Source of the DNA: Chloroflexi bacterium UBA4730
Lineage (GTDB): Bacteria; Chloroflexota; Limnocylindria; P2-11E
Reading direction: 5' to 3'
DNA length: 64,000 nt
NCBI GenBank assembly: GCA_002404155.1
Contig: DHJC01000007.1
Coordinates: forward strand, 104,220-168,219
How positions within the stretch are numbered: position 1 is the first letter of the stretch; each line of letters begins with the position of its first letter. The translations under genes and the position numbers were made by a program. Shown one piece after another: positions 34,595-43,244 of the stretch. Under the pieces are notes generated by a model, which made no database searches, was not told the DNA's origin, and saw only the letters and a list, made by a program, of their open reading frames with translations.

Positions 34595-35817
34595 TCGGCG
34601 CGCCCGAGCGGATCCTCCGCGTCCGCGAGCTCACGGTCCTCGTCGCCCGCCGGCTGATGGAGGGCGACACGTTCAAGGACCTGTGGATCGAGGGCGAGGT
34701 CTCCGAGGCGACCCTATCCGCGGCCGGCCACGCGTACTTCACGCTCCGCGACAACACCTCCCAGCTCCGGTGCAGCCTGTTCGCGAGCGCAGCGGCGAAC
34801 GTCGCGCTCGTGCCGCGGGCCGGTGCGCGGCTGCTCGTGCACGGCGACCTTGACGTGTACATCAAGGGCGGCACGTACAGCCTTCGCTGCGATGACATTC
34901 GGCCAGCCGGCGCCGGCGACGCGTACCTTCGCCTCGAGGCGCTGAAGCGCCGCCTGACCGCGGACGGCCTCTTCGCGCAGGACCGGAAGCGGCCCTTGCC
35001 CGCGCGGCCGCGGCGCGTCGGGGTGATCACGAGCCCGACCGGCGCGGCGTGGCACGACGTGCAGACCGTCATCGCGCGGCGCGACGCGCGCGTCGAGCTG
35101 GTGTTCGCCGAGGCGCAGGTGCAAGGACAGGGCGCGGTCGAATCGATGATCGCGGCGCTGGACGGTCTCGCGCAGCTGCGCGACCTCGACGTCGTGATCC
35201 TGGCACGCGGCGGCGGCGCGGCCGAGGATCTCGGTCCGTTCAACGATGAGGCCCTCGTGCGGGCGATCGCGCGGTTCCCGAAGCCGCTGTGCAGCGGCGT
35301 GGGGCATGAGTCGGATGTCACCCTCGCCGACCTCGTGGCGGACCTGCGAGCCCCGACCCCGTCGGTCGCGGCCGAGCTCGTCGTGCCGGATACCGGCGGG
35401 GACCTTGTCGCGGCCGCGAGGCTGCGTCGACGGATCGACGGCCGGATGCGGGAGATCGCGGCAGACCGCCGGCGCAGGTTGGTGAACGCGAAACGGATGG
35501 TCGATCGACGGGCACCGCCGGCGCGCGTGGCCCAGCTCCGGCAGCGCTTGGACGAGGTCCGTCGGGCCATCGATCGCGCGATCGCGCGCGCGGTGCCCCT
35601 CCAGCGGCAGCGCACGGTGAGCGCGCGCCGGCGGCTCGAGGCACTCTCGCCGCTCGCCGTCCTCGGCCGGGGCTACGCGATCGTCGAGGGCGCGGACGGC
35701 CGCGTCCGCTCGGACGTCGCCGCGCTCGCCGCCGGCGAGCCGGCGCGCCTGCGGATGCGGGACGGTCGGGCCGGTGTGCGGGTGGAGTCGGTGGAGGTGG
35801 GGAATGGCCGAGCCTGA
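34591..35817 (+). CDS. xseA: Exodeoxyribonuclease VII large subunit
   Basis: 408 residues. N-terminal OB fold (LWIEGEVSEATLSAAGHAYFTLRD), then the catalytic domain with RRVGVITSPTGAAWHDV, VILARGGGAAEDLGPFNDE and CSGVGHESDVTLADLVADLRAPTPSVAAEL, and a long helical coil before the C-terminal LAVLGRGYAIV. With XseB it degrades single-stranded DNA from both ends. The xseB start lies inside its 3' end. Confidence 0.94.
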   Translation: MIGAPERILRVRELTVLVARRLMEGDTFKDLWIEGEVSEATLSAAGHAYFTLRDNTSQLRCSLFASAAANVALVPRAGARLLVHGDLDVYIKGGTYSLRCDDIRPAGAGDAYLRLEALKRRLTADGLFAQDRKRPLPARPRRVGVITSPTGAAWHDVQTVIARRDARVELVFAEAQVQGQGAVESMIAALDGLAQLRDLDVVILARGGGAAEDLGPFNDEALVRAIARFPKPLCSGVGHESDVTLADLVADLRAPTPSVAAELVVPDTGGDLVAAARLRRRIDGRMREIAADRRRRLVNAKRMVDRRAPPARVAQLRQRLDEVRRAIDRAIARAVPLQRQRTVSARRRLEALSPLAVLGRGYAIVEGADGRVRSDVAALAAGEPARLRMRDGRAGVRVESVEVGNGRA

Positions 35818-36031
35818 GTCCGAGCGACCGATCGAGGCAGCGCTCGAGCGCCTGGAGACCATTGCCGACAAGCTCGAGGATCCCCAGCTCGATCTCGATG
35901 AAGCGGTGAAGCTCTACGAAGAAGGCCTGCTCCTATATGCGGAATGCACGACGCGGCTGGACGCCGCCGATCAGCGCATCACGAAGCTCGCCGACGCGCT
36001 CGCGCAGCAGTCGAAGCGCCCACCGTCCTAG
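35804..36031 (+). CDS. xseB: Exodeoxyribonuclease VII small subunit
   Basis: 75 residues, all-helical: ALERLETIADKLEDPQLDLDEAVKLYEEG followed by a basic C-terminus. It wraps the coiled coil of XseA. ATG 35804 is 14 bp inside xseA, preceded by a GGAGGTGGGG ribosome site within the xseA coding sequence. It is the last gene of this operon; a 162-bp non-coding gap to the convergent hydrolase shows only short GC-rich palindromes. Confidence 0.92.
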   Translation: MAEPESERPIEAALERLETIADKLEDPQLDLDEAVKLYEEGLLLYAECTTRLDAADQRITKLADALAQQSKRPPS

Positions 36032-36193
36032 CAAGCCCAAGGTCTCGGACGATCACCGTCCGCCAACGGATCGAAGCAGGCGTGCCGCGACGAGGGGTCC
36101 GCGGCTCCCCTGAGCGAGTGGTCGGAACCGGCAGGACGCGATCGTTGTCTCGGCGCGCGCCGACGACCGCGCAACGGAGAGCCGCGTACCACC

Positions 36194-37060
36194 TCAGCTG
36201 GGGGCGGCCCTCGCCTTCCTGAGGAACGGCTCGAGCGCTTCGAGGAAGGGCTCGGGTCGCAGACCGTGGATCCGGTGGCCGACGCCGGGGAAGCGAACGA
36301 GCTGCGCGTCGGGCCATTTCTGCGTCAGCGCGTCCGCCTCGCCCTCTTTGAGCGCACTCCCATCCGCGGAATTCGCGGCGAGCAGCAGGGTCGGCATCAC
36401 CGGCACCGCGCGAACGACCTGCTCGTGGCCATCGGGTTTGCTGTGCCCGAACTGGTCCACGAATGCCGGATCCACGTCCTTGTAGTACGTCGCGAGCCGA
36501 TCGGCCGCGTAGAAGCCACGGACCTCGCCGACGGTGCGTTCGCCGCGCGGCCCGCGCGCCGGTAACGGCAGCGACGCCACCGCGCGCTTGAAGGCGGACG
36601 GCTCGGCGCTCTTGTCGAGCGCCGCGCGGACGCTCGCGTAGTACTCGGCCCGCCAGTCGCGATCCCAGTTGTCGACGACCGGATCCTCGAGGACCAGCGC
36701 CCGTATCGCGGCGGGCCGTTTCGCGGCCGCGACGAGCGCCGTCCCGCCGCCGAGCGAGTGGCCGATGACGATGGCCGGCCGACCCGCGACGGTGTCGATC
36801 ACGCGCAGCAGGTCATCAGCGAGCGCATCGATCGCGTAGCTCGCGGCGCGGCCGCTCTTTCCATGGCCGCGCGCGTCGTACGCGATGACGCGATACCGCG
36901 TGGCGAGCCGCGGGAAGATGTTCTCCCAGTCTTCCGAACGGAACGTCGCGCCGTGGAGGAGGACGATCGGTGGCTCGCCCTGCGCGCCGCCCGCGGAGTC
37001 GTAATACGCGAGCTTCGGATCGCCCTTCAGCGTGCGCGAACGCGGCAAACGCTTCGGCAT
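36194..37060 (-). CDS. Alpha/beta hydrolase
   Basis: 288 residues of the alpha/beta hydrolase fold. The oxyanion HGATF motif is near 36, the nucleophile serine S102 is in GHSLGGG, an acid is in LVLEDPVVDNWD, and the catalytic histidine is in GVGHRIHG near 268. Substrate unknown. The ATG is preceded by TAGACT seven bases upstream on the minus strand, making the mRNA probably leaderless. Confidence 0.88.
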   Translation of the reverse strand: MPKRLPRSRTLKGDPKLAYYDSAGGAQGEPPIVLLHGATFRSEDWENIFPRLATRYRVIAYDARGHGKSGRAASYAIDALADDLLRVIDTVAGRPAIVIGHSLGGGTALVAAAKRPAAIRALVLEDPVVDNWDRDWRAEYYASVRAALDKSAEPSAFKRAVASLPLPARGPRGERTVGEVRGFYAADRLATYYKDVDPAFVDQFGHSKPDGHEQVVRAVPVMPTLLLAANSADGSALKEGEADALTQKWPDAQLVRFPGVGHRIHGLRPEPFLEALEPFLRKARAAPS

Positions 37061-37067
37061 CGCGCGG

Positions 37068-37083
37068 AGTCTAGGGATACGCT
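37068..37083. promoter_or_regulatory. Back-to-back -10 boxes for the hydrolase and tlyA
   Basis: Minus strand: TAGACT (37073-37068), then 7 bases, then ATG 37060. Plus strand: TACGCT (37078-37083), then 7 bases, then GTG 37091. The two boxes are 4 bp apart in a 30-bp intergenic space, leaving no room for leaders. Confidence 0.5.
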
Positions 37084-37090
37084 TTCGCCG

Positions 37091-37876
37091 GTGATGGCCG
37101 CGCGCGTTCGGCTCGACCAGCTGCTCGTCCAACGTTCGCTCGCTCCAAGCCGCGAGCGCGCGCAGGCGCTCATCCTCGCAGGCGCCGTGCGCGTCGACGG
37201 CGAGGTCGCTGATCGCGCGGCCGCGCCGGTGTCGGACGAGGCCGCGATCACCATCGACCGCGGACCGCGGTTCGTGTCCCGGGGCGGCGAGAAGCTCGAC
37301 GCGGCGCTCGACGACTTCGGGGTGAACGTGGCCGGCAAGGTCGTCCTCGACGTCGGCTCGTCCACGGGCGGATTCACCGATTGCGTCCTGCAGCGTGGCG
37401 CCCTGCGCGTCTATGCGATCGACGTGGGGAAGGGGCAGCTCGACTGGAAGCTGCGCACCGATGCACGGGTCGTGTCGCGGGAAGGGGTGAACGCGCGCGA
37501 GGGCTTCGAGCTGCCCGAGCGTGTGGACCTGATCGTCGCGGACCTCTCGTTCATCGCCTTGCGCATCGCGCTCCTGCCGTCGTTCGGGCATCTCCGGGAA
37601 GGTGGCGACGTCGTGGCGCTGGTGAAGCCGCAGTTCGAGGCGGGGCGGGAGGCCGTCGGCCGCGGTGGGATCGTCCGCGAGGCGAAGGACCGGGCCGCTG
37701 CCGCGATCGCGGTGTGCGACGCGTTCACCGCCGTCGGCATCGGGACCGTGGCGATCGCCCCCTCTCGGCTGGCGGGACGCGAGGGCAATCGCGAGATCTT
37801 CGTCCACTGCCGCAAGGGCGACCCCGGCCTGGCACCCGGACGGATCCGCGAGCGCGCCGCCGAGGCCGCGGAGTGA
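37091..37876 (+). CDS. tlyA: TlyA-family rRNA methyltransferase
   Basis: 261 residues from GTG 37091 (ATG 37094 also possible). N-terminal S4 RNA-binding domain (RLDQLLVQRSLAPSRERAQALILAGAVRVDG), then a FtsJ-like methyltransferase with VLDVGSSTGGFTDCVLQRGA for SAM binding, VDLIVADLSFIALR and LVKPQFEAG. TlyA proteins 2'-O-methylate cytidines of 16S and 23S rRNA; some were first named hemolysins. It overlaps nadK by 4 bp. Confidence 0.93.
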   Translation: MMAARVRLDQLLVQRSLAPSRERAQALILAGAVRVDGEVADRAAAPVSDEAAITIDRGPRFVSRGGEKLDAALDDFGVNVAGKVVLDVGSSTGGFTDCVLQRGALRVYAIDVGKGQLDWKLRTDARVVSREGVNAREGFELPERVDLIVADLSFIALRIALLPSFGHLREGGDVVALVKPQFEAGREAVGRGGIVREAKDRAAAAIAVCDAFTAVGIGTVAIAPSRLAGREGNREIFVHCRKGDPGLAPGRIRERAAEAAE

Positions 37877-38706
37877 AGCTCGCGTTCGCCGTGCGGCCGG
37901 ATTGGAACGTGGCCATCGACGCGGCACGCGATGCCGCGACGCGAGCGCGGACGAGCGGCCACGAGGTCGTGGAGGTGCGGCTCGACTCGAGCACCCTGGC
38001 CCGCGAGGTCGCGGGCGCGGAGGTGGCGATCGTCTTTGGAGGCGACGGCACGATGCTGCGCGCGGCCCGGGTGCTCGCGCCGCTCGCGATCCCGATCCTC
38101 GGCGTCAACCTCGGCCGCCTCGGCTTCCTCGCCGGCGGATCCCTCGCGGAGCTGGACGGGTTCCTCGCGGAGATCGCGGCCGGGCGGTCCACGACCGAGG
38201 AGCGCACGCTGCTCGAGGCGAGAGTGCGCCGGCAGGGCGCCGCGGATCTGAACGCGCTCGCGCTGAACGACGTCGTCGTCGCGCGCGGGAGGGAGGTCCG
38301 CTCGATCCACATCGACGTGCGGATCGACGGCGCGCCGTTCACGGTCTACCGGGCTGACGGCCTCATCGTCGCGACGGCCACCGGCAGCACCGCGTACGGG
38401 ATGTCGGTGGGCGGTCCGCTCATCATCCCGTCGTCGCGCGCGATCATGATCGTCCCGATCGCGCCGCACCTGTCGTTCCCGAACGCGGTGGTCCTCGATG
38501 TCGATCAGACGATCGCGCTCGAGGTGCTCGACGAGCCCGCGCGCCTCTCGCTCGACGGCCAGGAGGAGCACGACCTCCATGTGGGCGATCGCATCGAGGT
38601 GCGACGCGCCCGGCCGGTCGCGCGCTTCGTACGCACCGCGACGATGCGCCCGTTCCTCACGTTGCTCCGGAAGAAGATCCTGAAGGAAGAGGGCGGACCG
38701 GCCTGA
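37873..38706 (+). CDS. nadK: NAD kinase
   Basis: 277 residues. It makes NADP from NAD. It shows IVFGGDGTMLRAAR (catalytic Asp), GVNLGRLGFL, LNDVVVARG and TATGSTAYGMSVGGPLI. It overlaps tlyA by 4 bp and shares one base with the next ATG. The tlyA-nadK pair is common in Gram-positive-like genomes. Confidence 0.95.
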   Translation: MKLAFAVRPDWNVAIDAARDAATRARTSGHEVVEVRLDSSTLAREVAGAEVAIVFGGDGTMLRAARVLAPLAIPILGVNLGRLGFLAGGSLAELDGFLAEIAAGRSTTEERTLLEARVRRQGAADLNALALNDVVVARGREVRSIHIDVRIDGAPFTVYRADGLIVATATGSTAYGMSVGGPLIIPSSRAIMIVPIAPHLSFPNAVVLDVDQTIALEVLDEPARLSLDGQEEHDLHVGDRIEVRRARPVARFVRTATMRPFLTLLRKKILKEEGGPA

Positions 38707-39512
38707 TGGCCCTCGATCCGCTGGCAGCCGTCGCGGCGATCCGCACGAGGACGGCGGCGAACCCGTCGGTCGCCATCGTCCTCGGCTCGGGCCTCGGCCG
38801 TCTCGCCGACGACGTCATGCACGCGACGCGGATCCCGTACGCCGGCATCCCCGGGTGGGACCGCAGCACGGCGCCGGGGCACTCGGGAGAGCTCGTCGTG
38901 GGGACGCTCTCCGGGAAGACGGTCGCGGTCATGAAGGGCCGCCTGCACTACTACGAGGGCTACGACATGCCCGCCGTCGTGTTCCCGATCCGCGTCTGCA
39001 AGGCGTGGGGGATCGATACGGTGATCCTGACGAATGCGTGCGGCGGTCTGAATCCGAAGTTCAAGCCCGGCGACCTCATGCTGCTCGAGGACCACATCAA
39101 TTTCATGCCGGCCAACCCGCTGCGCGGCCCCAACGACGAGCGGCTCGGACCACGCTTCCCCGACATGGTCGGGACATACACCGAGGAGCTCCGTGCCACC
39201 GCGAAGTCCGTGGACCCCGATCTGCGCGAGGGCATCTACGTCGCCGTCTCCGGACCGAACTTCGAGACCCCCGCGGAGCTCCGCATGCTCCGCGGCCTCG
39301 GGGCGGATGCCGTCGGGATGAGCACGGTGCCCGAGGTGATCGCGGCCCGGCACCTTGGGATGCGGGTCCTCGCGATCGCGACGGTGACGGACATGGCCAC
39401 CGGCATCCCCGGGCAGATCGAGCATGTGAGCGGGGAACAGGTGATCGAGGTCGCGGAGCGCGCAGGCGCGCGGCTCGGGGCGCTCATCAAGGGCGTCGTC
39501 GCCAAGCTCTGA
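38706..39512 (+). CDS. Trimeric purine-nucleoside phosphorylase
   Basis: 268 residues of the low-mass trimeric family: VAIVLGSGLGRLADDV, GHSGELVVGTLSGKTVAVMKGRLHYYEGYD, ILTNACGGLNPKFKPGDLMLLEDHINF, SGPNFETPAELRML and GMSTVPEVIAARHLG. At the base-recognition position the usual Asn is Asp229 (ATVTDMATG), which may shift preference toward 6-aminopurines. It adjoins the pyrimidine phosphorylase gene, so the two form a nucleoside salvage pair. Confidence 0.92.
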   Translation: MALDPLAAVAAIRTRTAANPSVAIVLGSGLGRLADDVMHATRIPYAGIPGWDRSTAPGHSGELVVGTLSGKTVAVMKGRLHYYEGYDMPAVVFPIRVCKAWGIDTVILTNACGGLNPKFKPGDLMLLEDHINFMPANPLRGPNDERLGPRFPDMVGTYTEELRATAKSVDPDLREGIYVAVSGPNFETPAELRMLRGLGADAVGMSTVPEVIAARHLGMRVLAIATVTDMATGIPGQIEHVSGEQVIEVAERAGARLGALIKGVVAKL

Positions 39513-39515
39513 CCG

Positions 39516-40820
39516 ATGAGGACGGTCGAGCTCGTCGAACGGAAGCGTGACGGCGGGCGGCTGACCGCCGACGAGATCACGTTCCTGGTCGACGGCTACA
39601 CGAAGGACGAGATTCCCGACTACCAGATGGCTGCGTTCTGCATGGCCGTCGTGTGGCGCGGTATGGACATGCGCGAGACGGCGGACCTCACCGCGGCGAT
39701 GGTCGCGACCGGCGAGCACCTCGATCTGCGCAGGTTTGGACCGGTCGTCGACAAGCATTCCACCGGCGGCGTCGGCGACAAGACCACCCTCGCGGTCGCG
39801 CCACTGGTCGCCGCGTGCGGTCTTCCGGTCGCGAAGATGAGCGGTCGCGGCCTCGGCTTCTCCGGCGGCACGCTCGACAAGCTCGAGTCCATCGCCGGCT
39901 ACCGCGTCGATCTCTCGACGAAGGAGTTCCTCGCGCAGCTCGGGCGCATCGGCATCGTCCTCACCGGACAGACCGCCGATCTCGCACCGGCCGACGGCAA
40001 GCTGTACGCCCTCCGCGATACGACCGGGACCGTGCCGGCGATCGCGCTCATCGCGTCGAGCATCATGTCGAAGAAGATCGCCGCCGGCGCGAACGCGGTC
40101 GTCCTCGACGTGAAGGTCGGCAGCGGCGCGTTCATGAAGGGGCTTCCATCTGCGAAGCTGTTGGCTCGCACCATGGTGGCGATCGGACGAGCGCACGGCA
40201 TCGCTGTCACCTGTGAGCTCACGGATATGGACCAGCCGCTCGGGTGTGCCGTCGGCAACAGTCTCGAGGTCGCGGAGGCGATCGCGACCCTCCGTGGCGA
40301 GGGTCCGCCCGATTTGGTCGCCCTCACGCGCCTGGCGGGCGCGGAGATGCTCCTGCTCGGAGGCAAGGCCCGCGACCGGCAGGCCGCGCGGCGCCGCATC
40401 GACGGCGCGATCGCGGATGGCAGCGGCCTGGCCAAGCTCCGCGAGCTCGTCGAAGCCCAGGGCGGCGACCCGCGGATGGTCGACGACCCAGGTCGCCTCC
40501 CGCGCGCGCCGCATGTCGAGACGCTCCACGCGACCAGCACCGCGTACGTGAAGCGGATCGCGGCCGACGAGATCGGCGCCGCATCCGTTCTCCTGGGCGC
40601 GGGCCGCGAGACGAAGGGCGATCCGATCGATCACCGGACCGGCATCGTGCTCCACGCGAAGGTCGGCGCGCGCGTCGAGCGGGGCGCGGCCTTCGCCGAG
40701 GTCCATCACGCCGGCCGGCCGGCCGATTCGCTCGCGATCGCGCAGGTCCGCGCGGCGTTCGCGTGGAGCACGATGCCGGTCGCGCCGCGGAAGCTCGTGC
40801 TCGGGCGGATCGCATCGTGA
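39516..40820 (+). CDS. Pyrimidine-nucleoside (thymidine) phosphorylase
   Basis: 434 residues with the family signature KHSTGGVGDKTTLAVAPLVAACGLPVAKMSGRGLGFSGGTLDKLES, the phosphate and sugar site, plus ALRDTTGTVPAIALIASSIMSKKIAAG. The C-terminal alpha/beta domain is complete. It frees uracil or thymine and a pentose-1-phosphate. Only three bases separate it from the purine phosphorylase gene. Confidence 0.94.
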   Translation: MRTVELVERKRDGGRLTADEITFLVDGYTKDEIPDYQMAAFCMAVVWRGMDMRETADLTAAMVATGEHLDLRRFGPVVDKHSTGGVGDKTTLAVAPLVAACGLPVAKMSGRGLGFSGGTLDKLESIAGYRVDLSTKEFLAQLGRIGIVLTGQTADLAPADGKLYALRDTTGTVPAIALIASSIMSKKIAAGANAVVLDVKVGSGAFMKGLPSAKLLARTMVAIGRAHGIAVTCELTDMDQPLGCAVGNSLEVAEAIATLRGEGPPDLVALTRLAGAEMLLLGGKARDRQAARRRIDGAIADGSGLAKLRELVEAQGGDPRMVDDPGRLPRAPHVETLHATSTAYVKRIAADEIGAASVLLGAGRETKGDPIDHRTGIVLHAKVGARVERGAAFAEVHHAGRPADSLAIAQVRAAFAWSTMPVAPRKLVLGRIAS

Positions 40821-40831
40821 GAGCGCGCCCA

Positions 40832-40837
40832 TAGACT
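40832..40837 (+). promoter_or_regulatory. -10 box for a leaderless M50 protease transcript
   Basis: TAGACT, 7 bases before GTG 40845, in a 24-bp gap after the pyrimidine phosphorylase stop. Starts the M50-HD-scpAB-rluB-cmk-plsC run. Confidence 0.45.
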
Positions 40838-40844
40838 CGACCGA

Positions 40845-41573
40845 GTGATAGCCCGTGGATACCGAGGACCCGGCAGCACGAACCCGATGCTCCTCATCGC
40901 TCTCGGACTGCTCGTCCTCTATTTCCTCACCGGAGGCCTGCAGAGCCCCATCCAGAACGCGACGCGGGATCCGATCGCGTTCATCGCCTTCGTCGTCGCG
41001 ATCATCCTCGGGATCACCGTGCACGAGTTCATGCATGCCTACGCAGCGCACCGGCTCGGCGACGACACCGGGCGGCTCATGGGCCGCATGACGCTCAACC
41101 CGTTGGCGCACTTCGACCTGTTCGGGACCGTGCTGCTCGTCGTAGCCGGCTTCGGGTACGGGAAGCCCGTGCCGTTCAACGAATCGCGGCTGCGGAGCTC
41201 CAGCTCCGTGGCCCTCGTGGCACTCGCGGGTCCGGCCGCGAACTTCGTGATCGCCGCGCTCTGCGCGATCCCGCTGCGGTTCGGCGCGGCCGATCCGTTC
41301 GGCGGCGCGTACACCGAGATCCTCGCGTTCGTCGTCTACTTCAACTGCGTGCTCGGGATCTTCAACCTCGTGCCGATCCCGCCGCTCGACGGATCGAACG
41401 TCGTCTATGGACTGCTCCCACCGCGGCAGCAGTACACGTGGCGTCAGTTCCAGCCCTACGGTCCGATGCTCCTCCTGCTGCTCCTCTTCGTCGGACAGCG
41501 GATCCTGTTCCAAATCGTGTTCGGCCCGGCCCAGTTGATCGCGAACTTCCTCGTCGGCACGCGACTGTTCTGA
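40845..41573 (+). CDS. Site-2-protease-like M50 metalloprotease
   Basis: 242 residues, about six membrane helices. The zinc motif HEFMHA is at H60-E61-x-x-H64, and the third ligand lies in NLVPIPPLDGSNVV near 187. This is the short rhomboid-like-fold S2P subgroup without PDZ or CBS domains, often found next to scpA in Terrabacteria. It cleaves membrane-embedded substrates that are not known here. Confidence 0.9.
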   Translation: MIARGYRGPGSTNPMLLIALGLLVLYFLTGGLQSPIQNATRDPIAFIAFVVAIILGITVHEFMHAYAAHRLGDDTGRLMGRMTLNPLAHFDLFGTVLLVVAGFGYGKPVPFNESRLRSSSSVALVALAGPAANFVIAALCAIPLRFGAADPFGGAYTEILAFVVYFNCVLGIFNLVPIPPLDGSNVVYGLLPPRQQYTWRQFQPYGPMLLLLLLFVGQRILFQIVFGPAQLIANFLVGTRLF

Positions 41574-41977
41574 TGTTCGATCGCGCGAGGCAGACGCTTC
41601 GCGTGGTCGCCGCGGGTGCGGCGGCCGATGCCCGCCATGCCGAGCGGACCGCCGAGATCCTGCGCGTCCTCGGCGCGGACGAGGAGCTCGTGACCGCCGG
41701 CCTCCTCCACGACATCGCGAAGCCGCCCACCACGCAGCTGTGGCATCGCATTGCCGGCGTCCTGATCGCCCGGATCGCGCCCCGGGTGCGGCGTGAGCTG
41801 GCGCGAGGCAACTCGACCTTCGCGCGCTACCTCGACCACGCGCGGTTCGGCGCGGAGGAAGCCCGGCGGCGGGGCGCGTCGGATCGGGTCGTGTCCCTCA
41901 TCGCCGGACATCACTCGCCGCCGCGGAGCGACGACGCGCGGCTCCTGGCGCGCGCCGATCACGAGGCGTTGCCGTGA
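41573..41977 (+). CDS. Small HD-domain phosphohydrolase
   Basis: 134 residues with the HD-superfamily metal ligands: H22, the H46-D47 pair in AGLLHDIAKP, and a later HH in LIAGHHSPP plus a C-terminal Asp in LLARADHEALP. The substrate is probably a nucleotide or phosphate ester. The ATG overlaps the M50 stop and its own stop overlaps the scpA start. Confidence 0.82.
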   Translation: MFDRARQTLRVVAAGAAADARHAERTAEILRVLGADEELVTAGLLHDIAKPPTTQLWHRIAGVLIARIAPRVRRELARGNSTFARYLDHARFGAEEARRRGASDRVVSLIAGHHSPPRSDDARLLARADHEALP

Positions 41978-42711
41978 TGCCCGTCGGCCCACGCCCACCG
42001 GACGTCGCGGTCGCGGGCTTCGAGGGTCCGCTCGATCTCCTGCTCGAGCTGGTCGAGGAGAAGCGACTCGACATCTTCACGGTGCCGCTCGGCGAACTCG
42101 CGGACGAATACCTCGCGCGCGTCCGCGCGATGGACCGGCTGCCCGCGGACGAGGTGTCGGCGTTCCTGTACATCGCCTCGCGGCTCGTCCTGCTGAAGGC
42201 CCGGAGCCTCCTGCCATCGCTCTCGCCCACCGCGGAGGAGGACGAGGTCGACACCGAGGAGGAGCTGCGCCTTCGGCTCATCGAGTACGCGACGACCAAG
42301 GGCCGCGCCGCGGCGCTCGGCGACCGCATGCGCGCCGGCGAGCGCGCGTTCCACCGCGAGGGCGGGACCGTCGAGCTCCCGCCGAAGGGCGGTGATCCCG
42401 ACGTGCTCGCCGCCGCATGGCTCAAGGTGCTCTCGCTCACCCGACGGACCGAAGAAGCGGTCGAGGTCCCCGGCGAGCGCTACTCCGTCGAGCAGCGCAC
42501 AGTCGAGATCGAAGCGCTCATCGCCGAACAGCCGTCGGCCACGTTCGCTACGCTCCTCGGTGACCGGCCGACGCTCGGCTACGCGATCGTGACGTTCATC
42601 GCGCTGCTCGACCTGTATCGGCGCCTGGTCATCGACATCACGCAGGACGAACTCTTTGGCGAGATCCGCGTCGAGCGGAAGGTCCGGCGGATGGAGGGGC
42701 TCAGCGAATGA
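41977..42711 (+). CDS. scpA: Segregation and condensation protein A
   Basis: 244 residues of the kleisin subunit of the SMC condensin. The N-terminal FEGPLDLLLELVEEKRLDIFTVPLGELADEYL helix-turn-helix binds the SMC neck, a central acidic linker (PTAEEDEVDTEEELR) follows, and the C-terminal winged helix contacts the SMC head. GTG 41974 just upstream is an alternative start. It is coupled to scpB by 4 bp. Confidence 0.94.
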   Translation: MPVGPRPPDVAVAGFEGPLDLLLELVEEKRLDIFTVPLGELADEYLARVRAMDRLPADEVSAFLYIASRLVLLKARSLLPSLSPTAEEDEVDTEEELRLRLIEYATTKGRAAALGDRMRAGERAFHREGGTVELPPKGGDPDVLAAAWLKVLSLTRRTEEAVEVPGERYSVEQRTVEIEALIAEQPSATFATLLGDRPTLGYAIVTFIALLDLYRRLVIDITQDELFGEIRVERKVRRMEGLSE

Positions 42712-43244
42712 CGCGCTCGGTCATCGCCGCCGCCGTGGAGGCCGTGCTCTTCGTCGCCGAGAAGCCCGTGAGCCGCGCCGAGCTCGCGAAGACCGTCGGT
42801 GCGGGCACGAAAGCGGTCGGCGAGGCACTGGCGGAGCTCGACGAGTGGTACCAGGGCACCGGCCTGCGCCTGCAGCACGAGGACGACGATTGGCAGATCG
42901 TGACCGCACCGGAGCAGGCGCCGTTCGTCGCGACCTACTTGGGCGCCGATCGGCTGCGGCTCTCGACCGCGGCGCTGGAGACCCTCGCGGTGGTCGCGTA
43001 CCGCCAGCCGGTCACGCGTGCCGAGGTCGAGTCGATCCGCGGCGTCAACTGCGACCAGACCATCTACACGCTCATGTCGCGGCGGCTCATCGCGGAGCTC
43101 GGACGTCGCGAGGCGCCGGGCAGCCCGTTCGAGTACGGCACGACCTGGGAGTTCCTCGAGTGCTTCGGCCTCACCTCGCTCGGCGCCCTTCCCACGGTCC
43201 TATCGCCGGACGGCGTCCGCAGCGACGAGGCGGTGACCAATTGA
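42708..43244 (+). CDS. scpB: Segregation and condensation protein B
   Basis: 178 residues, two winged-helix domains: AAVEAVLFVAEKPVSRAELAKTVG and the typical LSTAALETLAVVAYRQPVTRAEVESIRGVN, then GTTWEFLECFGL. It is the kleisin-associated dimer of the SMC complex. It overlaps rluB by 4 bp at TTGA. Confidence 0.94.
   Translation: MTRSVIAAAVEAVLFVAEKPVSRAELAKTVGAGTKAVGEALAELDEWYQGTGLRLQHEDDDWQIVTAPEQAPFVATYLGADRLRLSTAALETLAVVAYRQPVTRAEVESIRGVNCDQTIYTLMSRRLIAELGRREAPGSPFEYGTTWEFLECFGLTSLGALPTVLSPDGVRSDEAVTN

Noticed and set aside
38505..41513. Very long open frame on the minus strand, about 1000 codons, Arg/Asp/Glu-rich
   Set aside because: It lies fully antisense to nadK, pnp, the pyrimidine phosphorylase and the M50 gene, has low-complexity charged composition typical of the opposite strand of GC-rich genes, and no domain.
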